Shown in pieces: positions 22,761-35,040 of a DNA stretch of 64,000 nucleotides. The position numbers and the translations under genes were made by a program. The notes beneath the pieces are model-generated. The model searched no databases. It was given only the letters and a program-made list of their open reading frames with translations, and was not told the origin of the DNA. Positions within the stretch are counted from its first letter, which is position 1; each line of letters opens with the position of its first letter. The stretch is taken from positions 34,835,422-34,899,421 of the forward strand of contig CM059570.1 in NCBI GenBank assembly GCA_030386875.1. Direction: 5' to 3'. This DNA comes from Morinoia aosen. Taxonomy: Eukaryota; Arthropoda; Malacostraca; Amphipoda; Talitridae.

Positions 22761-23001
22761 TCTACAAATATAGACACCAGTGGCTTCAATTTAATACCTC
22801 ACTCGACCATATAGACTCAGCCAATTTTCTAAACGGACTCGGACAAATTTTGAGTTACTGAATTAAGTATATAGATTATTCAACTTTGAAGTTGGCTTTC
22901 GCGTGCCAAAGGAAACAAGCGCGCCAAGCAGAATTTAATTAATAACGGAAGCTAACCCCCTATTACAAACGTAAAGAGGTTGGGTCGTGAGGGGGAGCCA
23001 C

Positions 23002-23182
23002 AGTTCTTCTAGTGAAAATTATAAATAAAGGTTTCTAATGACGTCTGTTTACATCAATCCAATGGCGACCACCCGGCGGCCATTTCCAATGGCGGCCACC
23101 CCAAGATGGCGGCCGCCACCTTGGAGCTGATGTAAACGGACGTCACTAGAAATCTTTATTTATAATTTTCACTAGAAGAACT
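23002..23182. mobile_element. 181-bp palindromic MITE with ATGGCGGCC-rich core
   Basis: Arms of about 50 bp (AGTTCTTCTAGTGAAAATTA and its inverse) enclose a GC-rich core with CCAATGGCGACCACC, CAATGGCGGCCACC and AAGATGGCGGCC (23103-23114). The matching inverted region near 24195 has no such insert. A related piece with AAGATGGCGGCCACCAT is at 22307, outside the arms. Confidence 0.7.
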
Positions 23183-26181
23183 GGTAAATGTGCAGCGTTT
23201 GGTAAGAATTGATGGTAAATGTTGAGGATTATTTGGGAATTGATTATCCACTTTTCAAATGCTAAATATAGTAAATTAGATCAAAATAAACAAGTTTTCT
23301 TCTATGCACTTCCCGTCGTAAATGATTATTTTACGAATTATAGCGGTAGGTTTAGTTTCGTCTTTGATGACGAATGTGCTCAAATAAACAGCTACTCATT
23401 GATTTTTGAATTTTTGTTGCTTGAATCCTGGTAATAACATCGAAATAAACTACTTTTCTTCCATACACTTTTTTCGTCAAATGAATATCTTACGAGTTAG
23501 CGCGGTAGGTTTAGTTTCGTCTTTGATAACGAGAAAACCGGAAGCGAGATGCCATTGCAGCGTTGCCATTCGCCGGGCAAATGAATTACTTCCCGCTAGC
23601 GGTAAATTAGTTACAGCAACTTTAGTGTTTGAAGAGGCAAGTAATTCATCGACCGTGCGCATCTGGCAATACTGTCATGAACGCTCTGATCCGACGCACT
23701 CAAATGCTCAAGCGGTTTCCGCCATCAATGATGAAAGTTAACGTACCGCAATAATTCATTATTTTTAAGTGATAATTTCTATTGTGTTATTAAATAAAAG
23801 ATCCTAGAAGTGAGTTCAGGCTCCGCAAGCTCCGCGGAATGAGCTAATAATAAATTACAAAGTATTCAAACGTACTCCAACAGCTCAATCGCGCAAAAAA
23901 TAAAACCTACCGCTCTAATTCTTATAATACTTATTTGCCGCAAAAAGTGTATTGAAGAAAAGTAGTTTATTTCAATGTTATTTCCATGGTTCAAGCAACA
24001 AAAATTTGTAAATTGATTAGTAGCTTTTTATTCGAGCGCATTTGTCATCAAAGGCGAAACTAAACCTACCGCTATAACTCATTAAATACTCATTTGCAAC
24101 AGAAAGTGCATAGAAGAAAGCTTGTTTATTTTAACCTAATTAACTATGCTTAGGCCCCGAAAACTGGAAAATCAATTCTTAACAAACGCTACACATTTCC
24201 CGAAGAACTGTGGCTTTTCTTCATGACCTAACCTCTTAACGTTTGTAATAGGGGGTCACGTTCAAAAAATAGTACGTTACCTTATGCAGATCTACACAAC
24301 CTGAACACTATTAAAGTTGAATAATTCAATAAATAACGCATTTGCGATTAGAATGTCATTCTTTTAAAACGTTTTTAAATGGGTTCCTTTCATAATTCTT
24401 TGGAATAAAATTTTCCATTTCGGTTGATCACCTAAACTGCATATTGACCAATAATACAATACAAAGTAACCAAGCGTACTCTAATGGCTTAAACGCGCAA
24501 CGCAACTGCTATGGAAAACAAAAAGGTAAATGTGTAGCGTTGGTCAGTAATCTATTTTCCACTTTTTGGTGTCTAACTGTAGTTAATTAGATCAAAATGA
24601 ACAAGTTTTCTTCTATGCACCTTCCGTCGAAAATGAATACTTTACAAGTTATAGCGGTAAATAAATTACCGTAACTTCAGTGTTTGAAGCGGAAAGAAAT
24701 TTGTCGATCCCATGGTAGGGCATTACTGCAATGAAGTCTTGTTTTGGTAAATCTGAAGGATATGTCAGTTGTCGATTTTCCACTTTTTAGTGCCTGAACC
24801 TAATTAATTGAATCAAAATAAACAAGTTTTCTTCTATGCACTTTCTGTCTCAAATGAGTATTTTACGATTTATAGCGGTAAGTTTAGTTTTGTCTTTGAT
24901 GATGAATGCGCTCGAATAAACAGCTACTCATCAATTTTTGAATTTTTGTTGCTTGAATCATGGTAATAACATCGAAATAAACAACTTTTCTTCCATACAC
25001 TTTTTTTGTCGAACGAGTATTTAACGAGGTATGGCGGTAGGTTTGGTTTCGTCATTCATGACAGAGCACTGGAAGCGAGACGCCATTGCAGTATTGCCAT
25101 ACAACTTGATGAAAGAATATCTTTCCGCTTCAAACACTGGAGTTGCAATAAGTCATTTACCGCTATAACTAATAAAATACTCAATTGAGACAGAAAGTGC
25201 ATAGAAGAAAACTTGTTTATTTTGACCTAATTAACTATGCTAAGGCATAGAAATTTACAAAATCGATAACTGACATATCCTTCAGATTTACCCTTGTTTC
25301 CAGCGATCGTCATCAAAGACGAAAGTCACGAAACCAAACCTTCCGCTATACCTCGTTAAATACTCATTTGACGAAAAATGTGTATTGAAGAAAAGTTGTT
25401 TATTTCAATGTTATTACCATGATTATGCAACAAAAATTCAAAAATCGATGAGTAGCTGTTTATTCCAGTGCATTCGTCATCAAAGACAAAACTAAACCTA
25501 CCGCCATAACTCGTTAAATACCCATTGCAGACGGAAAGTGCATAGAAGAAAAATTGTTTATTTAGATCTAATTGCCCATTTCTAGGCACCGAATAGTGGA
25601 AAATCGATTACCGTTGAATAATTTCTAAGTTGAATAATTCAAAAATAACGCATCAGCGAGCAGAATGTCATTCTTCTGAAATGTTTTCAAATGTGTTCCT
25701 TAAATGATTCTTGGGAGCGGAATTATTAATTTCCGTGATTGCATTAAAACCGACATTGACCAAATTATCACCCAAAAATAACAAATTATAGCGGTATGTT
25801 CAATTTCGTCTTAGATGGCGTGAATGCGCTTCATCATTCGTTCGCGCCGGAAATGAGAGTCAATTGTAGTGTTGCCATCTGACATGCTCTATGAATTACT
25901 TGCCACTTCAAACACTAGAGTTGTGGTCAGTAATTTACCGCTATAAGTCATTAAATACTATTTGCCCCAAAAAGTGCATAGATGAAAAGTTGTTTATTTT
26001 GACGTAATTACCATGATACAGGCAACAAAATTTCAAAAATTGATTAGTTGCATCTCCTTAACATTGACCAAACCTTCATATCTATAAAACCTATACCAAA
26101 AAACATCTCATCAAGGACTGAAACTTTACAAATAAATGTTTTATGAATATACTTTTTCAAATAATAATTGCAGTAGGTATT

Positions 26182-27010
26182 TTAAGGACAGCGTCCCCCA
26201 TACGGACTTTTTTCTTTATTATTGAACCTAGAACAATAAAATTTGGTATAGGTACATACTGATAGGAAATTGAATTTGGAATGGTTTTTGCTTAGAGCAA
26301 AAGTTCGATTTTCTTGAAAAGAAAATGGGCAATCAAAGAAAACAAAATTTTAGGAGGAGGGTTCAAAAATCTTCTTCTCCTACAGTTTTTGAGCTACAGT
26401 AATGACTTTGGTATCATTGGATGTGGGAAGACACGGGCTTTTATGGAAGCTAAAATTCATTCCAAAATTATTTATTGTTTATGAGTTATGACTTCATAAA
26501 GCTGCACATTTTCAAAACAGGATTTTTTTCCAATTTTTACACTCTCATATTGAAAATGGAAATTTGAAGAAACAAATTTTAGCTTTCATAAAAGCCTGTG
26601 TCTTCCCACATCCAATGATGTAGGAGGAGAAGCATTTTGAAATCCCAAAAACCATTGCTTACATTATAAGCAAAACAAAGAAACATAAACAATTCAAATA
26701 AAAATATTGGAAAATTTTTGGTTCAAGATAGACCCCTGAAATCATTATAGAGTAATCCAGAGACATAGAAGATGACATAGCAACTTTGCGCCGTGAAGAA
26801 AGTGCCATGGGGGAGGTGTAACACGATAAAATAACATTTCCCCCTCCCCTCCCCATTCTTTAAACCCCCGTAGCGGGCGAACGAGTGAACGTACGAGTCT
26901 CATTTTTTCACTGGATGTACCTGTCTTCTTACACTTCCTATAGCAGCAAAAATCCCAGTTTCTCAAGAAATCTCAAAAACATGGATTCATAAGGGGGATG
27001 CTGTCCTTAA
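26182..27010. mobile_element. 0.8-kb TTAA-flanked non-autonomous element (piggyBac-like MITE)
   Basis: TTAA at 26182-26185 and 27007-27010. The ends are inverted: GGACAGCGTCCCCC on the left and GGACAGCATCCCCC on the right. Inside there is a second inverted pair: ATTGGATGTGGGAAGACAC near 26418 and its inverse near 26600, with AGCTAAAATTCATT-type flanks. No coding capacity recognised. The ends differ from the 17.4-kb element, so this is a separate family. Confidence 0.75.
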
Positions 27011-28390
27011 ATTGTACACATAATCATGACAGTCAGAGTAACTTGGTTACTTCTAAATATTTTTGATTATTAAATGATTTCCAGAAATAGTCATATGCAT
27101 GCATTCAAGCCGTTACTACAAGTTCATCTTATATTCGAAAGTAGAAAAATAATTCAATTTATCGAATCATCGGCCACGAAAATAATGCTGAAGTTTATTT
27201 TGCCACATAAATTACACGTACCATTCCCTACACATCGCAAAATGCTTGTATAAATAGAGCTAAAAGGTTTTTTCCCAAGCTTTCTAACTAATTACATTCA
27301 GTACTGTTCCACGGTACTACTTTACAACGCAGCCACGAAACGGCTACTAAACAATTTTATAACTTTTCTGAAATAACCGCCTCATATCTTTCCTCCAGGA
27401 GATTTAACGAAAATGTAAAACACCGCCATAACATGCTCACAGCAAACTTTTCTTCGAGTTGTGTTTTGACAGTAATTTTAAGACCGGAGCTGCTGAAATC
27501 GTACGACTTCAATCTTTTCAGTCAAAACGGAACTCCACAAGTAGAGGATCTTCTTTTTCTTCTCGAGGTGATGGATGAGCTATCCCTCTTAAAGTTGCTG
27601 GTCTTGCAAAGAGAACAGTTAAACCTGGGAGCTTATTATCGGAGTTCTTCATCCACAGGTTTCTTCTTCCTTATTGGTTGAGTTTACAAGTAGAGGATGT
27701 CTTCTTGCATATCTCGCGAGTCAAGATTTCTTTTCACCAAAGAGCTTTTGTCTTTAGAGTCATTGAAGATGCCACACGACTAAAATTAATTACTGAGTAA
27801 AGTCCACCAGACATGTTATTCACTCGTTGTTTACTTATAAGTGATAAGTGATAAGATGACCGAAATTTCTTCACGGAGAGATAAGGCTCTGCACGATGCC
27901 CAGAGAGTGTCACAATGTTGTCATAGAGTGACTGTCGTACATCGAATCTTGAGTACCTAATTAATTCTTGCATAAAATTCAAATCCTCGCATTTTTATTC
28001 GCCTATTTTAGAAGTAATTTATTATGATTTCAATTATTTTGATATACTTTATATATGTTAACATTCTCGGAAATCCAAACACTTTGCTTACAATAACATT
28101 CTCAATGCGATTATTAAAACGGGCTAAACCACAAACTTAAACATTAATTAAATATCATCATGAGTTTTATTAGATTAACTCTCTTATCAGCTCTAATGTC
28201 ATGGTATTACTCATACTGTCCAATAGTCCACTTAGGACATTACCAAGGCGCAAAGCGCTACATTCATTGCCAATTCTCGGAAAACCCGAGTTTCTGAGCG
28301 ATACTCTGGGAGACAACAGTTGAGAATAAATCTAAGGAAAAAAATTATTCATACAGCAGCAAAATGAAATTAAAAAACATCTCACCCTAC
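27011..28390. other. Intergenic, nothing recognised
   Basis: AT-rich, with short open frames of no known family (the longest is 82 codons). Confidence 0.5.
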
Positions 28391-28399
28391 GTATGCTAA

Positions 28400-28580
28400 T
28401 AGAAATTGTTCTTCGAAGAAGCGTTTCCGCCGAATCTTGCACCAGGAGACGTGGAGAGGCCGGAAACTCGACCTCCCCGTACGGTGCACAGCGAGCCAAT
28501 CCCGAAGCGGGAGCGCTGAACTCAGAGCTCCGCTTGCCGACGTTCGCTTGTTTTGAACGTTCCATGCGCGCCAAACAAAA
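28400..28580. promoter_or_regulatory. CpG-rich patch, possible promoter
   Basis: About 20 CpG dinucleotides in under 200 bp, against very few in the surrounding AT-rich DNA. It contains GAGCCAATCCC (CCAAT box form) near 28492. On the minus strand the patch is followed at about 28387 by ACGTAGG|GTGAGATG, which could be the donor of a non-coding first exon. No coding sequence attached. It might serve the ACAD9-like gene, whose ATG exon is 14 kb downstream on the same strand, or an unseen transcript. Confidence 0.35.
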
Positions 28581-29590
28581 ATGTAGCTTAGAGATTGTTT
28601 AAGCGCTAGGCTTCTTATTCCCGTTGCCGAGAGTACTGGGGTTTGTTGTTAAAGATTAAAGAAGGATTTTTAGAATTGAAAAAAAATTATGAGAAGTCTT
28701 GGATTTATAAGCTTATATACTTAAAATTATAAATTGACGGACCTCAACAACTGAGCATGTGAATTTTTGAAGCTCTGTTTTATTTCACTGCAATAACTTT
28801 AGATCGTGAAAAATGGGAACAATACAACTAAGAGAACATTGTTTATAGTTTCATTTAAAGCAACAGTTCAATCGCAAATATTTTGCTAGCATCTTGGTGA
28901 GGGTGCTAAAGCGTTTGAGACTGATTTATTTTGGAAGAGTTCTTAGGTGAATTTCAAATTAAAATACGAATTTCTTCCGCAAACAACTAATAATAAAACA
29001 TAACTACATATTAAAGCTACATCGCAACGACTAATACCTGCAAACAAAGAATTCTCCTTCAGGAGAATTTTTTCAAATCCCCTAAACGGCGAATCGAATT
29101 CGTAGGCCAGCATGGAAAGATGTTGAAGAGGGAAGTACAGGTAAATGTAGGCGAACAATCCTCAATCTAATTTTCCTATCACTCTTTAAACAATTTAAAC
29201 AATTTAAACAATTTAAACAATTTATTTACCACAGGAGATACAGAGGTAGAATGTTTCTTAAGTCTAATACAATGGTCAGAGTTGAGTATAGCTACTTGTG
29301 GGCCCGAATAAGTTCAGCGACTTCTAGGGCATCCTACCATTCATTATTCTAGGGCGTACAATAATGTTTAACCTAATTCACTTAGCCTAGTTTCGCATTA
29401 GACTGATCAACAGTATAATGAACTCGATATTGATGTTTAATTTTACAATATAGGTCATATGGACAATATTTAACAGCATATTCGATAACGATTTGGGAGC
29501 AGACTGAAAATCGGCGATATTACTCATGGCAAATTGCATTATTAGGACCAGACATGTAGGAGGCAGGATTTGACTTGGTGATCTTACACG
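28581..29590. other. Intergenic, nothing recognised
   Basis: AT-rich. A short (AATTTAAAC)n-like tandem of about five units lies at 29187-29223. Confidence 0.5.
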
Positions 29591-29591
29591 A

Positions 29592-29711
29592 CTAGTATTC
29601 TGATAAGAAGTGAGACTCAAGATTTCTTTTAAATACCTTGTAAGAATTACTTTCACGGATCTCCGCAGGTATTGAGTTCCAGGTTTTAGTTCCAACGAAT
29701 AGTATACTATG
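29592..29711 (-). mobile_element. LINE C-terminal tail (CR1/L2-like), relic
   Basis: Minus strand reads HSILFVGTKTWNSIPAEIRE then VFKRNLESHFLSEY and a stop. The pattern G-x-K-x-W-N-S-(L/I)-P-x-x-(I/L)-R ... F-K-(R/K)-x-L is the usual C-terminal end of CR1/L2/Daphne-type reverse transcriptase proteins. Nothing convincing is left upstream. Confidence 0.6.
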
Positions 29712-32700
29712 TTGTTTGACTAGTTACTCAATTTTTCTAAATAAAACCTCAACCAAATTAGTTAAACTCTTAACTTGTGTACGCGACTTTAGAAATTATC
29801 GGATTATAAATCAATTTGAGGGCAGGAAAACCCCGCTACATACAATACGTACGAGAGTCAATATTCGGCCAAGATTTGCATCAATAAATTTATCACTTAA
29901 ATTATGATTTCCTCGCTGACCTCTTCATTTTACTCTTCATAATATTGGAATCATAACTTGGCTGATAATTTTTTTTCGTTTTTCATCAAAAACGCTTATC
30001 TATACATTTATTTCATTCTGATGCAAATATTTCTCAAGTTTCTCATCATGGGAAATGCGCTCAAGCAAGTATAGAATCCTTATTACTTTCCTATTATTTA
30101 TATTGAACAATTAGTATGTAACTCCCCGGGATTTATTTTTTGAAAATCAGAAACCCAAAGAACGATGGTAGAAAACGGTTTTCAAGTTAAAAACATCGGC
30201 CTTCTAGAATAACAAAAATACTTTCCCCATCCTCGAGTCCTAAAGGTTCATCAAAGAGAAATTTTCCTACGGGCATTTCAAAAATTACATACCTGTTATT
30301 TAGCTTTGAATAGAGTATTCGTTCTGTCTTATAAGTTATCATTTAAAATGCGTTTTACGTCCTTCCTTTGATGAAGATCCAATCACGCAATAGGATTCCG
30401 TTGAAGGAGGGAAGAGAAAAAACAGTGTAGGCTCTGTCCTTTACTTACTCCGGTGGCACACAACCGAACATCGCACTCACGTGTAAATGACACCATTAAT
30501 GTGTGTAATTATCGCCATATACATAGTAAAGCGAAGGAAAATCATCGCCGAACACAACAGGCCATTAAAAGCTAATAATTAATATTACATTTCACATGTA
30601 GAGACAAACGACTACAAAAGGGAAAAATCAAATCCACCAAATGTGGGGACTAAATGATAATTTAGAGGGCCAGATACATGCACTTCAATTACCCAACAAT
30701 GCACATGAAAGTAAAGCGTACGAAAGGACAATTTAGAAATGCGTCATTGCGAAAAAATTAGAAGAAAATTAGGGAGTATTTACAAGCGCGTGTTTCAAGG
30801 TACTCGAGAGCGGCGTGCAGGGCGTGGTGACATCCAGCGGAACAGCGACACTAACCAGCGGAAAAGGAATAACAAAATATGACAAACACTTTAGAGAAAT
30901 AAATAGGTAGTAATCCTTGAACAAATTCGGTTACTTTGAATCTTCAACACGTAACCTTAGCACGGGAACTACTCCGAAATGATAAGTTTCAGCAGAGCAT
31001 TTTTGAATTTCAAGTTTCGCAAAGGGAAACAATGGCTGTTACTTTTAACTGACGAAGGCACACACGACAGGTTTTTCCCTAACAATACATCGGAACAAGG
31101 CGCAGAATAAGAGCTCTAGTAAATGTAGAGAACGACACAACACATTGAATTTTCTCAAGTAGCCTGAATACTCAAAGAAACTTTGCGCATCTTGAACATC
31201 AGATTAGTCGCTAGGGGGCCAATTAGTGAACATTCAAATGTTACTTTTTGTGTCCATGTTTACAAAGAAATCTTTCATCTCGGGTACTTTATTAAGTGAT
31301 TTTAAGCCATTATACGATACCCTTGTACTGTAAAAAAAAACAGTTCTACAGCAGCTAAAAGAACTTTGAAGACAGCCTTACTCTCACACCCAGTACACAT
31401 ATACTCGCAATATAAATCTAATAGAATACTGGTCAAAAGCTCACTAAAGTAGTTGTAAATCTGTCAAAAATAAGTTGTGCTGGCTAATTTTAGATCAGTA
31501 TTCTTATTGTTGTACATTTCATATCCGTAAAATATCAATAGTAGCAAAGTGCATCACAACGTGAAGGGAAGTCACAGATCAAAGCAAGCAGGTGGAGTAT
31601 GAAAGACGCTCGTGCAGGTCAGTGGCACAGAAAGCTGCCCTTCTCACGGAAAATACCAACTTCCTGGAAAAAATAAATCTTTAACACCTGCTTGTAACAA
31701 GTGTAACTAATTTCACTATGAATTGCGCGGGCAGTTAGTGGAGAGCCTCTCTTCCTTATGGCGCATTGACGATAATAAGCCATATCAACGTTTCACCCCG
31801 AGCTTAGGAAACCAAAGTATCCCTCATGTAGCGTATTTAAGATGTGCTGAAGGAAAATCCCCTTAGGTTCATCTTGAAAAGGTTGGCAGCATTCTTATGC
31901 AATGTAATCAGCTCCAAAAATATTCGACTAACAAACTCTTTGGTGGCTCTTACACCGTGGCTTCAGCTATTCGCACGTGTCAAAACGACATGACAATTGC
32001 CTGATCTCTAATATGCCTGAGTGGTGCCAAAAACACTTCAAAGCAGTACCTTTACAAGGTGCCAGCTAAAAACACCCGAATAATTCGCCTTAAAAAGAAT
32101 GGAAGATTAAATGCCTTGACATTGATTGGCAATCGGAGAAGCCGCTTGGGGCCCACCCGAAACTGGCAGAACTTATGTTACGACACGATGGAAGGCGAAA
32201 GCACGTGCCGACGTCAGCGCAGAGGTGCGCTGGGAAGACTGTTGGCCTGCATTGCAGTGCTTTTGACCTACTCAAAACATGTCCGCGTTGGCTTCAAGTG
32301 AAGGAAGACGGACTACATTCAGAATTTAATTACCGCAGTAACTCCGTTATACTTATATTCACTTTGACTGAAGCTAAAATTAACAAATAAGTGAAAGAAA
32401 AGAATTTAGAGAACCACTAAACCGTAAATTTCAGCGTGTCATTTGGCATTGCATCTGCTCACATTCTACCCAATCCGCTTTCTCAAACCGGCAATGAGAA
32501 ATTCTAAGCGCCTCGAAGAAATTTGTACGAGAAGCGACAACAGGAAACAAAAGGTCACTCACCCTAGGTGACCCGTAAAATCAAACCCACAATGAGCTCA
32601 TGTCCCCAAAAGCCGTGCGAAGTGTCCAAGATACACTAAAGGGTTATTTTCTTCAATGCGCTTCTTCTAAATATTATATAAAAAGATGTTGATAATGGAA

Positions 32701-34730
32701 ACTGACAGTAAATTTGAGCTGACATCAAAAGTAGCGCAGCTCACGCTGTGCTGTGGACATGTCAAAGGGTCGAGAGAACCTTCTAGTACTGTAATGAGAG
32801 AAGGTGAGATAGGCAGCGAGTAATACATCACCGCCAAGTCCCATAGATCAAGTCGACAGGGGCGAACGGGAAGAACAGCCAAGTTGTTATTTTTTGCTCA
32901 CTTATGTATACAAAAAGATGTTCTTCAAGAGCTTGAGCAAGAGTTATCACGAGCTTAAAGTATAATATTTAGGCCAGGTTAAGCTACGAACTGCTAACAT
33001 AAGCAGATCTGAAAATTTAGGTTTCAAATAAAGCTGACAGAGTGACTTTATTTTTCAGGTATGAAGGATGGCAAAATAAATTAATGGCTTTGTAGATAGA
33101 TATGATGTTGGCTAAGGAGACTACTACAGGAAACTTAGCACTCCTGTGAAGCAGGTAAAGAAGAAGGCCGTGATGTTCACCTCAAAACACACCGAGCTGC
33201 CACAACTCCACACGGTACAAACAAAATATCATACAGTCACCAGCATTGAAAACTACCAAGCAAAGTTAGGACAACAATTGGTAACTATATTGACTCAAAG
33301 GCTGAACATTAACATCACAAGACTGATAAATACACAGAAACGGAGAAACAGCATTATACACTGCATGGAGCCAGCTCCAGTCTACAATGGGCCACGTTCA
33401 TCAAAGCACACATTACCCAAAAGCTATCATACACTGGATAAGAATAATTTTCTAGACAAGGTTTATAAAGATACAAGTATAGATATCTCTCCGGCGAAGA
33501 CTTGGTTACGTATATAGAAGATCTACCTATAAATAGTAAGAGATTGTAACAACCACCTAAATAACAAACACGAAACATCAACCGCGTAACAATCTACACG
33601 TAGAAATTCAATGATGTTAGGGAATATAGAAAACACAATACATCGTAAATCTTACGTACGTTCACATCGACAGCGAACAAAATCAGCACACTCCACTATC
33701 AGAGTGATCGTACTGCCGCAGGAAGAGTTAGGATAGAACACGAACGCGACGATTTTTGTCTACGTATAAGTATGATGCTGTCAATTTTACATTTTTGATA
33801 CCGTACAGTGGCTTCACGGTACCGCTATAAATCTGTCATTATCTATCTTTACGCAAATTTCTGTTGAATACGTGGGCGTTGGTAGTGAATTTGTAGCGTG
33901 AGAAGTCCAGATGTTTTTAGGAGCTATCTCGTGCCTCGTCACTAATGGTTAAAATCACTAGTTTAAACCTACAAGATAAGATTCCAGTTTTGCGCTTGAG
34001 TTTCAACCTTAATTCGATAGAAACGTGTTACAGTGTTATTTTCCTCCAGCGAAGATACAGTTATCGTACATATTACTCTAAGTTCTTTCTCGTCTCAATC
34101 GAAACAGAAATTTCCAGGTCACAGGTTTACAGGCTTATATTTTGAGTTGCTAAGCGCATGAGCGACTACTTTTGGATTTAAGTACTCATTTGAGGAAGTT
34201 GGCTGGATGAGAGTCTTCAGTCAACCAGTTTCAGTAAATCAGAGTGGAAAATATGAACATAGTACGCGAATAAATGCTCGGGTCTAAGCCTCAATTCAAC
34301 TCAAGTTTAAATTCTTCATCGCAGAAATAACTCCAGAACAGAATTGCAGTGCAGACCCAAACAACTCAGGAGTATCTATCAATGAGTCAGCCTCGGTATG
34401 CTCGTCGTCTAACAAGCTCGTCACGCAATCCTTTGATGAACTGCCACTCTCGTCAATCACTTCCGTTAATTCAGTTAGTATGACCGTTAAAGCAACACCC
34501 TCATCAGTCTACAAGTTTGCTAATTTGCTCGTTCGCGTGTTGACCCGTCCTAAACGCGAGCCATGTAACATGGTAAATTGACAAGTCTGCTAATCAGTCT
34601 CAATCTTCAGGAGCTACTGGCTCAGTTCGGGTGATCTCGCTCATATGCTAGCAGAGTTGGAGCATCAGCGATAGTTATGGCTGCGTGTGGTCAGCACCGA
34701 GTGAAGATCAAGTAAAGAAGTTGCAGGCTC
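29712..34730. other. Intergenic, 5 kb with nothing recognised
   Basis: Open frames up to 123 codons (33146-33517, plus; basic, no known domain). No repeat family or RNA gene identified by eye. Confidence 0.45.
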
Positions 34731-35040
34731 AGATTAGATTAGATGTTAGTTTAAGCCTCCCTAACCGCTAAAAAAGCGTTCCGAAGAGAGGAAGAGGAAA
34801 GTACTATTTAGTATGGAGATAAGGGAACACGGAAACCATGAGGAAAAGACATAGAAACAGTTGAGAAAGAAGTTTACGAAACAAGATAAAAGTTGAAGAA
34901 GAAAGTAGTAGGTTCTGAAAAACAGGACAGCAGTGAACCGAAAAAGTGGTCCTTAACATAAAAAAAAACATTTTATTTCAACAAAAAGAAGGCCTACCTA
35001 CTCTCAGCTCAGGCTCTCACACATTTTCTCCTGTGAGTGA
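34731..35040 (+). repeat. Repeat A, copy 4
   Basis: GATTAGATGTTAGTTTAAGC through CAGTGAACCGAAAAAGTGGT to CTACTCTCAGCTCAGGCTC. The last 60 bp of the longer copies are replaced by unrelated sequence. Confidence 0.65.

Larger units (their letters stand above)
21563..26077. mobile_element. 4.5-kb non-coding DNA transposon with nested inverted modules and 8-bp target duplication
   Basis: AAACCTTC at 21563-21570 and 26070-26077 flanks inverted ends that agree for 23 bases with one mismatch (left end begins GGTTAATGTTAAGGAG, right end GGTCAATGTTAAGGAG). The similarity continues inward on both sides for several hundred bases, broken by insertions. A module with GAATGACATTCTGCTC is forward near 22010 and 22525 and inverted near 24350 and 25660. 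A second module (CATGGTAATAACATCG and flanks) is forward near 23430 and 24960 and inverted near 23970 and 25410. CCCCCTATTACAAACG at 22961 is inverted at 24250. No transposase. The 8-bp duplication and long terminal repeats fit hAT or MuDR-like groups; superfamily unresolved. Confidence 0.8.

Noticed and set aside
28332-28602. Open frames in the CpG-rich patch (80 and 69 codons)
   Set aside because: Open on both strands because of base composition, with no family similarity. Read instead as possible promoter DNA.
33146-33517. 123-codon plus-strand frame as a gene
   Set aside because: No recognisable domain, no splice partners and no start context. Length is within chance for the region.
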